Below are positions 20,368 through 30,049 of a stretch of 64,000 bases of DNA, one piece after another. The DNA is taken from positions 186,001 to 250,000 of the forward strand of contig JAGTXO010000042.1 in assembly GCA_019448385.1 (NCBI GenBank), in the 5' to 3' direction. The stretch is from Diacronema lutheri. Lineage: Eukaryota > Haptophyta > Pavlovophyceae > Pavlovales > Pavlovaceae. A program made the translations under genes and the position numbers. How positions within the stretch are numbered: the first letter of the stretch is position 1; each line of letters starts with the position of its first letter. The notes under the pieces are model-generated. The model saw only the letters and a list, made by a program, of their open reading frames with translations. It did not search any database and was not told the origin of the DNA.

Positions 20368-20488
20368 CGCGCGCGCGCCGAGCGCCCCGCTCCGCCGCGA
20401 GTTGGCGGCGCTGCAGGCCGCCACCCTTTTCAGTGCGGCGTGTCACCCGGACAGCATGGCGGTCCTTTGGAATTGAAAAAGGGTGGGG

Positions 20489-21842
20489 ATGAGAACTCCG
20501 TCCATTTCCTCGCCGTCCACCTCGGCGCGGTCGAGCCAGATGCTTGCCTGCGTCTCCGGCCGTGGGATGCGCATGCTCGCCGAGGAACGCGCGTGCTGCT
20601 CGCGCCAAACATTGCGCCTGCTCGCGGCGTTCGTCTCAGCGCAATCCGCGTGCACCTCCCTCCCCTGCCGCATCGCAGACGCGCGCGGCCTTTTGGGCCG
20701 TCACGTTTGCCGTCGTGGCTTTCCCCGCCGCGATCGCGACGAGCGCCATCGTCGGTGCAGCCGTGCACGTGCCAGTCAGCGTGGACGCAATCGTGGCGAC
20801 GCACCCCGTATACCTCGCGCCGCACCCGTCGCTCCGCTCCGTGTGGATCATCTGTGCGCGCCGCGCCGCGCGCCAGGGCGACGCCGACGTTCCCCGCGTC
20901 ACACCCGCGCGCGCGCGTCCGACTCTGTGTGGGGACCACCACGCGCGTGCAGTCTACGTGATCATCGGCGTTTGGGCAGTGGTGCAGATGCTTCCCGAAA
21001 GCATCACCGACCCTTTCTTCGCGCCGCTCCGCCCGGGCATGACGCTGTCAATGCTGTGCAACTCCGCGATGCTCACGCTCGTCTGCAACCAGCTGTTGTG
21101 GGTCGCGCTGCTCGTCACGCTGTGCAACCTCGCGCTGCTCTACCACCTCGTGTGGCTTGTGCGCGTCAACACCGTCGAGGCGCTCGCCGCGGCGCATGAG
21201 CGCGCCGCGCGGACGCAGCTCGCGTCGCAGCTCGCCGTCTCGGTGAGCGCGGCGCTGTTAACGGTCATCTGGTGCGCGCAGCTCGAGGCGTGCCTGCTCG
21301 ATGCCGGCTGGATGCCGACCGACGACTTTACCATTGCGCTGATCGCGCTGATCGCGGCCGTCGCGAGCTGCGCCGCGTACGAGCTCGCGGACGTGCTGTG
21401 GGCGGCCATCACCGCATGGGCGCTGTTGGCGATCGGCTCCAACCAGGCGGGCGACACGCGCTGGGGCTGCCTCGACGCGATCTGCCTCGCATGCGCGAGC
21501 GGCGAGTTGAGCATCTGCACCAACGGGCTGCCCGCGCCACTCGGCTGGGCCGAGAGCTGCAACAACCTCAACGGCTCGACCGCATGCGTTCTGCGCACGA
21601 GCCCAAGCGTCGTCAACGCAACGGTCGCGGGCGCAGCGGCCGTCGTTGGCTGCTTGCTCGCCGGCATTGCGCGCGCCTGGGTGACCGTCGTGTCGTGCTC
21701 AGGCACGGCGCGCGCCTTTGCGTCGAGTACGGGCGGTGCGCAGCCGCCCGCCGCCATGTTGAGCTTCAGGCCGGGTCTTCATTCGTTGACGGCGCGACTG
21801 GCCGAAGCAGATCGCTCACACTGCGACGCCGCGGACTTCTGA
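20489..21842 (+). CDS. Polytopic membrane protein of unknown function, three exons
   Basis: Proposed CDS join(20489..20551, 20679..20853, 20953..21842), 375 aa. The second intron (GTGCGC...GCAG, 99 bp) is well supported because it joins LRSVWII to YVIIGVWAVVQMLPE into one helix; the first (GTCTCC donor) is weaker. About seven hydrophobic helices follow, for example FWAVTFAVVAFPAAIATSA, LLWVALLVTLCNLALLYHL, and a late pair separated by a Cys-rich loop (WGCLDAICLACASGELSICT). I do not recognise the family; a receptor or carrier are both possible. It is head-to-head with CNOT4, with 121 bp between the ATGs, so a common promoter region is likely. Confidence 0.7.
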
Positions 21843-22097
21843 CTCATGCAGGGTCCTGGCGGGGTCGAAGGTGCCGGCCGCCGAGTGTCGCGGCGAGTTT
21901 GGCGCGAAGCAACCGCGCTGCCGCTGCTTCACCGCCGGCATTGAGGTGTGCACGACCGTCGCGCAACGGCAGGTGCAGCCGCGCGTGCGTCCGCGCGTGG
22001 CGTCCAAAAACTCAGCGTTCGGCAGCGCAGCCGCATCCGCGGGGCACAATCCCTTGGCCCTCCACCACGCCCGCGAAGCAACCGCCGCGCTGCAGAG

Positions 22098-23589
22098 CTA
22101 GCGCGGCAGATTGTCCAGCCGCCGGCTGCGGACGCCCGCCGCAGGGATGGGCCACATTGCACTCGCGGGCAGCCCGCGATACGTGCGCGGGTCGAGCTGC
22201 GCCATCCGCGCAGGCTGGAAGGCGTGGAACTGGAGCGCGACCGCGCCGACGGGCGCGGCGGGCGTGCTCGGCGGCCACGTGCCGTAGCCGAGCGCGACGG
22301 GCTGGCTTGGCGTGCCAAACGGGGCGAAGGAGGCGCTCGGCGGTGCGGACTGGCCTTCAAACTGGCCGCGCGCGTGGATGGCTGCCGCGTCAACGCCGAC
22401 CGGCGCCGGGTGCTCGTGCGGGTGCTGCGCGTAGTGCTGCGGCGCCGGTGGCCCCGCCCCGTACGCGGCAGCGTCGTAGCGTGGCAGTGCGGCGTGTGCA
22501 CCGTGCGGCCCGGCGAGGTGGTGCGTGACGCCAACGCGCGAGGTGCCGGCTGCGGTCGTCGAGCGCGTCGCGCCGTCCGGTGCAAAGCTGACGGCGGGCG
22601 CCGACTGCTGCTGCTGCTGCCGCTGCGCCGCGCTGTCGCGCTCCGCAGAGCGCGGTCGTGAGAGCGCACGACGCGCCTCGGTCGAGGCGCGCGCCTGCGC
22701 GCGCGCGGCCGACGCGCGCACGGAGGCGGCAGGCGCGCGTGGGCGCGTGAGGATTGGCCGGCGCGACCGGGATGCGATGACACGCGCGCGCGCGCGGGCG
22801 CGTCGCGCGTCGGCCCAAGCGCACCGTGCGCGAGCTTGTGGCGGCGGTTGACGCATCGTCTTTCTTCCCGCATTTCTTGGTCGCTGACCCTGAGTGCCGC
22901 CATGGCGGCCGTTCGGCGTTTGGGACGGATGCGGGCAGCGCCTGCCTCGCCGCGGCGGCGCGCGCCGACGTGGATGTCGCGCGCCGCGCCGAGCCGGGTT
23001 GCGCAGTGGACGCGCTGTCGTCGCGCGCGCCACCGCCGCTGCGCGAGCCGCCTCCCCCGCCACCGCCGTCGCGGTCGGCAGCACCCGGTGTGCGCGCAAC
23101 GGAGCGGGGCGAGAGGCTTCGTGCAGGGCCAGCACGCGTGTCGGCATCGGCGCCGGGCGACGCGGCGCGCGAGCCGCCGCCGCGCGCGCCGCCGATGCGC
23201 GCGCCGCCGGCGTCGCGCGCGCCCACGTCGGGCGGCGGCGGCTGCGGCTGGTACTGCGCGTACGGGTCGTGCGCGCCATAGCCGTAGCCATGGGCGGGGC
23301 CGTAGGTGGTGTTCTCCGGCGTACCCGCTGCGTAGCCCGGCTGCGCGCCGCCGTGACCGTTGGGCACGCCGTACGCGACCGGCGTCGCGCTCGCGCTCGC
23401 CACATACTGGTACTGGTCGCGGGCCTCCGTGTGCCAGCGGTCGGCCTTGCCGTGGACGACCTCAGAAAAGGCCATGATGTCGCGCATCGAAGGTTCGGGC
23501 TCGTGCGCCGCGCCCGGAGAACGCAGCCCGTAGCCCATGTAGGACGCGTGCGCTGGGTAGGGCCAGTACCACACGTGCGGGTGCTCCAT
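22098..23589 (-). CDS. Low-complexity Pro/Gly/Tyr-rich protein, two exons
   Basis: Proposed CDS complement(join(22098..22694, 22825..23589)), 453 aa; a 130-bp intron, GTGCGC...GCAG, phase 0. It starts MEHPHVWYWPYPAHASYMGYG and contains a short ordered-looking stretch (MRDIMAFSEVVHGKADRWHTEARDQYQYV) near residues 33-62. The rest is Pro-, Gly-, Ala- and Tyr-rich with a QQQQQ run, and is probably disordered. Unknown function. The ATG at 23589 is preferred to the GTG before it. It diverges from the TORTIFOLIA1-like gene with 64 bp between the start codons. Confidence 0.68.
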
Positions 23590-23653
23590 CACTGGAGTTT
23601 GAACGCCGACGCCGTTTCACGGCCGGTTTTGAAAGCGGTTGGGCGGTTGGGCG

Positions 23654-26600
23654 ATGGCGGCCGCCCGGCATGACCAGTTGCGGCATCGGCTGCTCGCCGC
23701 GCTCTCACGGCTGGAGGACCGGGCGACGCAGCCGTCGACGTGGGCGGAGCTCTGCGCGCTCGCGCGTGACGCGCAGCCCGACGACGTCTCCACCTTCCTC
23801 GACGTGCTCACCAAGACGAATCGACACCACTCGCAGCTCGCGCAGCGCGAGGCCGTGCGGCTCCTGACCGTCCTCGCCGACGCGCACGCGGGCGCGTTCG
23901 CGGCGCACGCTCCGCGCGTGGTCAGCTCGCTCATCGCGCGCATCCGCGACAAGGAGTCGGGCCGCGACGTGCGTGACGCCGTCATCGGCGCGGTTGGCGA
24001 CCTGGTTCGGACCGTCGCGCCGCGGCTCGGCTCGGCCGCGCCCTTCTTCAACCCGCTGCTCGGTGCGCTCGGCGAGCAGGTGGAGGCGACGCAGGCGACG
24101 GCGGCGGCGTGCCTCTCCGCCGCACTTCGCGCCGCCGGCCCGCTCGGCGACGACGTCGCCGCGCGGCTGCACGGCGCCCTTCTCCGCCTGCTCCACCACG
24201 GCGCTCTCCGCGCGCAGCCTGCGCTCCTCGCCGCGGCCGGCGCCTTCCTCACGGCGTCGGGCGACGCGGCGCGGCCATACGCGCCGTCGCTCACCGCGCC
24301 GCTCCTCGCCGCGTGCACCGCCGCCGAGTTCGCCACGCGCAAGGCCGCCGCCGAGGTCGTCGCGCTCGCGATCGTCGCGCACGCGCGCGCGCTCGCACCG
24401 CAGTCGTCAAAGCTTCTTGCCGCGCTTGGCGCGCTCAAGGCGGACAAGTCGAATGTCGTGCGCGCGGCGGCGGCGCGCGCGTTGGACGACGCGCAGCGCG
24501 CGCTCGACGACGCCGCCGCGCTGGCCGCGCCGCCCGCCGCGCGCCGCGCGGGCAGCGCCGGCGGCGCGCGCAACGGCGCGGGCGGCGAGCGCGCGCGCGC
24601 GGCGCATGCCGCCGCGTCCGAGCTACGCGAGCAGATACGGCGGGACAGGCAGAGCGCGCCTGGCGCGGGCGGATGGGGGTGGGAGGTCACGGCCAAAGAG
24701 CCGCCCTCGCACCTGCGTGCGCACGAGCAACGTCCCCCGCTTTCCGCGCGATCCGAGCCCGCCGATCCTCCGGGCGGTGGCGCGTGGCGGCGCGGCTGGG
24801 GCGAGGCCGGCGGTGGTGGTGATGCGAATGGCTGGAATCCACACCAGCATCGGCCGCCGCCACCACCCCGCTCGGACGGCGGCCGAGGCTACGCCGCTGG
24901 CGCGCGCGCCGGCGGGTGCCCGGCGGGATGTAACGACGATGCATACGAGGCGCGCTGGGACGGCTCACTCTCAGCCGAGCCCAGCTTATACGCCGAATCG
25001 GTTGGCTCGGAGTACGCGCCGTCCATTCACGCGTGCGCGCCGCTCAGCGCGCGCACCGCCGCCGGCGACGGCGACGGCGGCGTCAACGGTGCGTACGCGC
25101 AAGGCGCGCGCGCGCGCGCCGGCGATGGCACGTCGAGCGGCGTCGAGTCGGACAGTGGCGGCGACGGCGGCGGAGGGGGCGGCGTGGACGGCACGGTCGA
25201 CCCTCTCGGCGTGAGCATTGTGGGCGAGCTGCCGCCACGCGCCGCGCACGTAGGCGGCGGGCGATACGCGCGGCGTCACTCGTTTGAAAGGCGGCGCCAC
25301 TCGTTTGAAAGGCCTGCTCGCTCGGACGTCACGCACACTGGCCCGCTCGTGCGGGCGGCAAGTGCAGATCAAGCCGTCGTCAACGACGCCCAGTCCAACG
25401 GCGTGTGGTCCGAGTGCTCGACGCGCTCGCGCGCGGTCTCGCGAGGGGCCGCCGCCGCGTCTTCCGCAAGTCCGGAGCGCGCGTCGGGCAGCCGCGTGCG
25501 GCTTGGCGCGGGTCCGGATGGCGGCGGCGCGGGTCCGGCTGGTGGCGGCGCGCAAGCGCCCGACCGGCGGTCAAGGGCTGTGTGGACGCGCGACCGCGGC
25601 GCGGTCCTTGCGATGCTCGGCCTTGAGGCCGAGCACGGCGCGGCCGACGCGGAGCGCGGCGTGGCCGGGGGTGCAGGCGCGCACGCGTCAGATGCCGACC
25701 GCGACGCTGCCCGCGACGCTGCCCCCGGCACGCGCGGCGTGCGCGACGACGAGCAGCGCGTGGCGCCGTGCGGCGCGCTGTCGGGCTCGTTGGCCCTCTT
25801 CCCGCCGCCGGGGCAGCGCAGGGCGTCGATTCTGCTCAGCCCGTCGCCCGCGCTCGTGAGCGTGCCTCCTGCACTGTCGCTCGTCGCGCTGCCCGCGTCG
25901 AACCTACGCTACGCCGAAAGCAACAGTGCTCCGTGCGCGCGCACCGAGGCCGCGCGCGCGCCGAACGCGCCGCTCGTCAGCGCGCCGCCGCCGGCGGACG
26001 GCGGCGCGCGCGAGCACTGCGGCGCGGCCGCGCCGCCGATCTCGCTGCTGCGGCCGCGCGTCGCGCCGACAGCTGACCATGCGCTGCAGCGGATGAGAGA
26101 CGCGCGATCGCCCGAGCCGACGCACATGCCGACCGACGCGCACGATGGGTCAGCCGCCGTCGGCCGCGATGGCGACGGTCGCGACGACAGTGACGGTGAC
26201 GGCGGTGACTGGCCGACGTGCGGTGACGGTCGTTGTGACGATGGTGACGATGGTGACGGTTGCAGCGACGTTGCGAGTGGCAGCCGAGGCAATGCGCGCG
26301 CGCACGGCGCGGCGGCCGAGCTCGCCGCGCTGCGCTCTGAGCTCGCCAGCGCGCAGCAGGCCGCTCGCGCGAGCGCAGATACGGCGGCCGTGGCCGTCGA
26401 GCGCGCGCGCGCGCGCGCGGACGCGGCGGAGGTGGAAGCGGCGGCCGCTACGGCGCGCGCGGCCGACGAGGTGGCGCGCGCGCACGCGCGGACCGCGGAG
26501 GCGGTGCAGAGGGCGGAGGCGCGCGCGGCAGGGGCGGAGGCGCGCGCGGCAGAGGCAGAGGCGCGCGCGAGCGCCGCGCGCGCCGACGCGGCAGCGGCTG

Positions 26601-28312
26601 CGGACGAGGCCAGCGTGGCGCGTGAGGACGCGCGCGAGCGTGCGGAGGCGGCCGCGGCCGCCGAGTGTGCGCGCGCAGCGCAACAGCGAGAGCTTGACGC
26701 CGCGATGCGCGGTGTCGAGGCTGCAGAGGCGCGCGCGGCGAGCGTCGAGCGCGGCGCCGCGGCCGCGCAAGCCGAGGCAGCGAGTGCATTGAGTGCTCTG
26801 TCCGTTACCGTTGCTCAACTCGAGGCGCGGCTGCACGACGCGTCTGGGCGCGAGCTGGCGGCGGGCGCGGAGCGCGCGGCGCTTGTTGCGCGGCTGGACG
26901 CGGATGCGCGCGCGGCGGTCGCCGAGCGCGTCGCGCTCGCGGCGCAGCTGCGCGCCGCCGTCGACGCGGCGGGCGCGGCCGACGCCGAGCGCGCGGAGAT
27001 TGGCGTGCGCCTTCACGATGTGGCCGCGCGCCTGCTCGAGGCCGAGGCGGGGCGTGCAGCGGCGCTCGAGCGCGCCGAGCTCGCCGAGGCCGCGGTGGCC
27101 GCGGCGGACGGCTCGGCGCGCGCGGAGCGCGCCGACGCCGAGGCGACGCGCGCTGCACTCGCGCGCGCGCACGCGGCGGCGGAGGAGGCGACGAACGCCT
27201 GCGCGGCCGAGGCGGAGCGAACTGCGGAGCGGGCTCGCGATGCCGACGCGCAGCGCGCGAGTGCAGCGCGCGCCGCGGACGAAGCCGCGCGCGCGCGCGA
27301 CGCCGAGGCGAGCGCGCGCTCTGCGGCCGAGGCGGACGCGCTTGCCGCGCGCGGCGCGGCCGCGGCGGCGGAGGCGGCACGCGCGGCGGCCGAGCAGCGC
27401 GCCGTGGCGGCGGAGGCGGACGCGGCAGATGCGCGCGGCGCTCAGCACGCGGCGGAGGCAGGCTGCGCGCGCGCCAACGCGCACGCTCAGGCGGCCGGCG
27501 CGCACGCCGCCGAGCAGGTTGCGCGTGCTGACGCGGCGGAGCGCGCGGCGGCGGAAGCGGAGGGCAGTCTGGTGGACGCGCTCGGGAGGCTGGGCAGGTT
27601 GCAGCTCGACCACAACAAGGCGGTCGAGGAAAGGTGCGTGCGCACGCGCGCGTACGAGCGTACCGCGTCGCGCGACTGCGCGCGCACGCTCCTCTGCACG
27701 CCGTCACGCCCTCTCGCTCGGCCGGCCGCCCATCCGCACGCGGCGAGCGCGCCGCGCGTCCGTGCCCACGCCCGGCCCACGACCCGCCCACCCGCCGCGC
27801 CACGTCGCAGGGACATTGCCGACGCGCGCGCGCGCGACGCGCTTGCCGCGGCCGACGCGGCCGATGCGCGCGCGCTCGCTGAGGCGGCGGCGGCTGCGGA
27901 CGCGCGCGCGGCCATGGCTGAGCTGCAGGCGCGGGCGCGCGAGCTCGCCGAGCGCGCAGACGAGGCCGAGGCGCGTTTGGCCGAGCGCGCCGCGTCGCGT
28001 GCGAGCGGCGCGCGCCCGCGGCCGGGCGTGGGCGCGTGGCAGCCATTGCCCACGAAAGAAGTGGCGTTTGGTGGAGAGACGCCCCGTGGCGGCCGGCAGC
28101 CGCTCGTGCCGACGAGAGCGGGTGCGCGCGCGGCGCCGGTGTCCACTGCGGCGGCCGCGCGAGCCGCGGCGGCCGCCGCCGCGCACGGCATGACGCCTGG
28201 CGGAGGCGCGATGGCGGGGCATGCGGCGCATGGCCGTCGGCCGTCTGGCGCGGCGGCGTATGGCGTGCCAGCCGCGTCGGCTGCGCTCGCGGCCCGTCTG
28301 TCCCGCCCATGA
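23654..28312 (+). CDS. TORTIFOLIA1/SPIRAL2-like TOG-HEAT protein with very long coiled coil
   Basis: Proposed CDS join(23654..27633, 27811..28312), 1,493 aa; the 177-bp intron (GTGCGT...CGCAG) keeps frame. The first 290 residues are a HEAT/TOG array with the look of plant TORTIFOLIA1/SPIRAL2 microtubule-binding proteins: LRHRLLAALSRLEDRATQ, STFLDVLTKTNRHH, REAVRLLTVLADAH, LIARIRDKES. A disordered Gly/Pro/Arg linker of about 580 residues follows, with a duplicated RRHSFER motif (possible phosphosite). From about residue 880 nearly to the end is an Ala/Glu/Arg heptad-rich coiled coil. A role in microtubule organisation is expected. The long coil is not typical of the plant proteins. The start was chosen at the ATG just before the HEAT array. 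Confidence 0.8.
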   Translation: MAAARHDQLRHRLLAALSRLEDRATQPSTWAELCALARDAQPDDVSTFLDVLTKTNRHHSQLAQREAVRLLTVLADAHAGAFAAHAPRVVSSLIARIRDKESGRDVRDAVIGAVGDLVRTVAPRLGSAAPFFNPLLGALGEQVEATQATAAACLSAALRAAGPLGDDVAARLHGALLRLLHHGALRAQPALLAAAGAFLTASGDAARPYAPSLTAPLLAACTAAEFATRKAAAEVVALAIVAHARALAPQSSKLLAALGALKADKSNVVRAAAARALDDAQRALDDAAALAAPPAARRAGSAGGARNGAGGERARAAHAAASELREQIRRDRQSAPGAGGWGWEVTAKEPPSHLRAHEQRPPLSARSEPADPPGGGAWRRGWGEAGGGGDANGWNPHQHRPPPPPRSDGGRGYAAGARAGGCPAGCNDDAYEARWDGSLSAEPSLYAESVGSEYAPSIHACAPLSARTAAGDGDGGVNGAYAQGARARAGDGTSSGVESDSGGDGGGGGGVDGTVDPLGVSIVGELPPRAAHVGGGRYARRHSFERRRHSFERPARSDVTHTGPLVRAASADQAVVNDAQSNGVWSECSTRSRAVSRGAAAASSASPERASGSRVRLGAGPDGGGAGPAGGGAQAPDRRSRAVWTRDRGAVLAMLGLEAEHGAADAERGVAGGAGAHASDADRDAARDAAPGTRGVRDDEQRVAPCGALSGSLALFPPPGQRRASILLSPSPALVSVPPALSLVALPASNLRYAESNSAPCARTEAARAPNAPLVSAPPPADGGAREHCGAAAPPISLLRPRVAPTADHALQRMRDARSPEPTHMPTDAHDGSAAVGRDGDGRDDSDGDGGDWPTCGDGRCDDGDDGDGCSDVASGSRGNARAHGAAAELAALRSELASAQQAARASADTAAVAVERARARADAAEVEAAAATARAADEVARAHARTAEAVQRAEARAAGAEARAAEAEARASAARADAAAAADEASVAREDARERAEAAAAAECARAAQQRELDAAMRGVEAAEARAASVERGAAAAQAEAASALSALSVTVAQLEARLHDASGRELAAGAERAALVARLDADARAAVAERVALAAQLRAAVDAAGAADAERAEIGVRLHDVAARLLEAEAGRAAALERAELAEAAVAAADGSARAERADAEATRAALARAHAAAEEATNACAAEAERTAERARDADAQRASAARAADEAARARDAEASARSAAEADALAARGAAAAAEAARAAAEQRAVAAEADAADARGAQHAAEAGCARANAHAQAAGAHAAEQVARADAAERAAAEAEGSLVDALGRLGRLQLDHNKAVEERCVRTRAYERTASRDCARTLLCTPSRPLARPAAHPHAASAPRVRAHARPTTRPPAAPRRRDIADARARDALAAADAADARALAEAAAAADARAAMAELQARARELAERADEAEARLAERAASRASGARPRPGVGAWQPLPTKEVAFGGETPRGGRQPLVPTRAGARAAPVSTAAAARAAAAAAAHGMTPGGGAMAGHAAHGRRPSGAAAYGVPAASAALAARLSRP

Positions 28313-28375
28313 TGTTCCGCAGAGTGAAAGTCTAGATAGGGACCTCCCTAGCTAGATTCGTCAAGATCGGACGCC

Positions 28376-29356
28376 ATGCACAATGTCAAGCGCGGCTCGA
28401 TCTCGGAGGCGAAGCAGGCGGCGATGCGCGCCAAGGCAGCGCAGTACACTGCGCTGTCGCGCGAGGCGCTCGCGGCGCGACGTGCGCACCGGCATGACGC
28501 CGAGTCGCTCGGCCTGAGCGCGCAGGTCATCGCGCTCAACCCGGAGCACGCGACGATGTGGAACTGGCGCAAGGAGGCTTGCGTCGCAAATCACGCCGAG
28601 CCGGGCCCCACGCGCGAGGCGGCGCTACTCGCGGAGCTCCAGCTCGCGCAGGCGGGGCTAATGGCCAACCCAAAGTCGTACTGCTGCTGGCACCACCGCC
28701 GTTGGGCCATCGAATGGGGCCCGCTCGATGCGCACGTCGGCCGCGAGATCCGGCTGTGCGACAAGCTCCTCGCACTCGACGCGCGCAACTTCCACTGCTG
28801 GCAGCACCGCCGCTTCCTCGCCGAGCGCGCGCGTCTCTCGCCCGCCGACATGCGCGCCTTCCTCGACCACCAGATCCTCCACGACTTTTCCAACTACTCC
28901 GCATGGCACGAACGGACGCGCCAGCTCGCGCTCGCGCGCAGCCCTGTCGATCTCGCCGAGCTGAGCTCCGAGCTCGAGCTGGTGCGCAACGCCTTTTACA
29001 CGGCGCCGGAGGATTCGGCGGCGTGGTTTTACCACCGCTGGCTCCTCGCGCGCGCCGCCGACGCCGCCGCCGACGCGGACGCGCGCGCGGACGGCGCGCG
29101 CGGCGAGGCGGTGCGCTCGGCGCTGCTTGGCGAGCTCAGCATGGTGGACGAGCTGCTGCAGCTCGAGCCGGGCGCCAAGTGGCCGTTGCTTACCGGCGCG
29201 CGCGTGTGCAGCCTCCTCGGCGACGCCGAGTGCCGCGAGCGCGGCGCCGCGTGGCTCGCCGAGCTCGAGCGCACGGACGAGCAGCGCACGGGCCACTATG
29301 CGGCGATGCGCGAGCGGTTGCTCGACACGCCGCGTGTAGCCGAGGGCGCGGTCTGA
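28376..29356 (+). CDS. RABGGTA: Rab geranylgeranyltransferase (GGTase-II) alpha subunit
   Basis: A single exon of 326 aa. With a beta subunit and REP, this enzyme adds geranylgeranyl groups to Rab GTPases for membrane trafficking. It shows the five protein-prenyltransferase alpha repeats: NPEHATMWNWRKE, NPKSYCCWHHRRW, DARNFHCWQHRRF, DFSNYSAWHERTR and APEDSAAWFYHRWLL. The N-terminal MHNVKRGSISEAK and the NFHCW motif favour the Rab enzyme over FNTA. It lacks the leucine-rich and Ig-like domains of metazoan subunits and matches the short form seen in fungi and protists. It follows the TOG gene by 63 bp in the same direction. Confidence 0.93.
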   Translation: MHNVKRGSISEAKQAAMRAKAAQYTALSREALAARRAHRHDAESLGLSAQVIALNPEHATMWNWRKEACVANHAEPGPTREAALLAELQLAQAGLMANPKSYCCWHHRRWAIEWGPLDAHVGREIRLCDKLLALDARNFHCWQHRRFLAERARLSPADMRAFLDHQILHDFSNYSAWHERTRQLALARSPVDLAELSSELELVRNAFYTAPEDSAAWFYHRWLLARAADAAADADARADGARGEAVRSALLGELSMVDELLQLEPGAKWPLLTGARVCSLLGDAECRERGAAWLAELERTDEQRTGHYAAMRERLLDTPRVAEGAV

Positions 29357-29454
29357 TGTGCAGGCCGGGAGCGACCGCACGATGGACCCTGAAATCAGTC
29401 TGCGCGCACATTCACTTCCTCTCGCGAGATGTGACTCGACAATCCGACGCGGTG

Positions 29455-29967
29455 TCAGCTCGTCAGCAGGTGCACGGCCTGCTTGAGCGACGAGGAGAGG
29501 ATGCCAATTACCATGATGGCCGCCACCGCGCCGATCACCGGGTTGTCGCCCGAGTTGAACTTGCTCTTCGGGAGGAATGGGACGGCCGACTTTTTGACCT
29601 GCGTCCCGTTCCGCGCCTCGAGCCAGTCGGAGAAGAACCAGCGCTCGAGCGCGCGCTCAGAGGGCGCGTCCTGAATCTCGTCGAGCAGCTGCTTCACCTC
29701 GCCGCCCCGCTTCGATCGGCTCAGCTCGAGCCGCTTCTGCGGCACGAGGACCTTCTCCCAGATCTGGTACCCCACAGCTGTCATCCCTGTGACGGCGCCA
29801 AACGCGTACAGCTGCTCGGGGTGAATCTCGGGGCCGTACTCGACAAGCATCCTGGTGTGCGCCACGCGCCGCGCTGGGCGTAGCCGCACGCCGGGCGCGC
29901 TGTGCGTGTGTGCGGCCGCGAGCGCGAGCAGCACGGCAATCGAAACCGTCCGCGTCGCTGTCCGCAT
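29455..29967 (-). CDS. Plastid-targeted membrane protein of unknown function
   Basis: A single exon of 170 aa from the first real ATG (29967); the frame continues upstream but has only TTG. Residues 1-20 (MRTATRTVSIAVLLALAAAH) are a signal peptide, followed by an Arg-rich transit-like stretch (VRLRPARRVAHTR). The mature part has a hydrophobic segment (LYAFGAVTGMTAVGYQIW), a charged amphipathic middle (RGGEVKQLLDEIQDAPSER) and a C-terminal helix (VIGAVAAIMVIGILSSSL). The layout suggests a thylakoid or plastid-envelope protein. I do not recognise the family. Divergent from the MFS gene at 30050. Confidence 0.78.
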   Translation of the reverse strand: MRTATRTVSIAVLLALAAAHTHSAPGVRLRPARRVAHTRMLVEYGPEIHPEQLYAFGAVTGMTAVGYQIWEKVLVPQKRLELSRSKRGGEVKQLLDEIQDAPSERALERWFFSDWLEARNGTQVKKSAVPFLPKSKFNSGDNPVIGAVAAIMVIGILSSSLKQAVHLLTS

Positions 29968-29996
29968 CGTGCGAACGTGCGCGAAGTTCAAATCAA

Positions 29997-30010
29997 CCTT
30001 TTTAATAAAG
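29997..30010. promoter_or_regulatory. AT-rich core element between divergent genes
   Basis: CCTTTTTAATAAAG lies inside the 82-bp gap between the start codons at 29967 (minus) and 30050 (plus). It is the clearest AT-rich box in this part of the window and is placed to serve either gene as a TATA-like element. Inferred from position. Confidence 0.4.
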
Positions 30011-30049
30011 TTGTTATAGAATCGGAAGAGGGCACCTTTCGCGCGAAAA

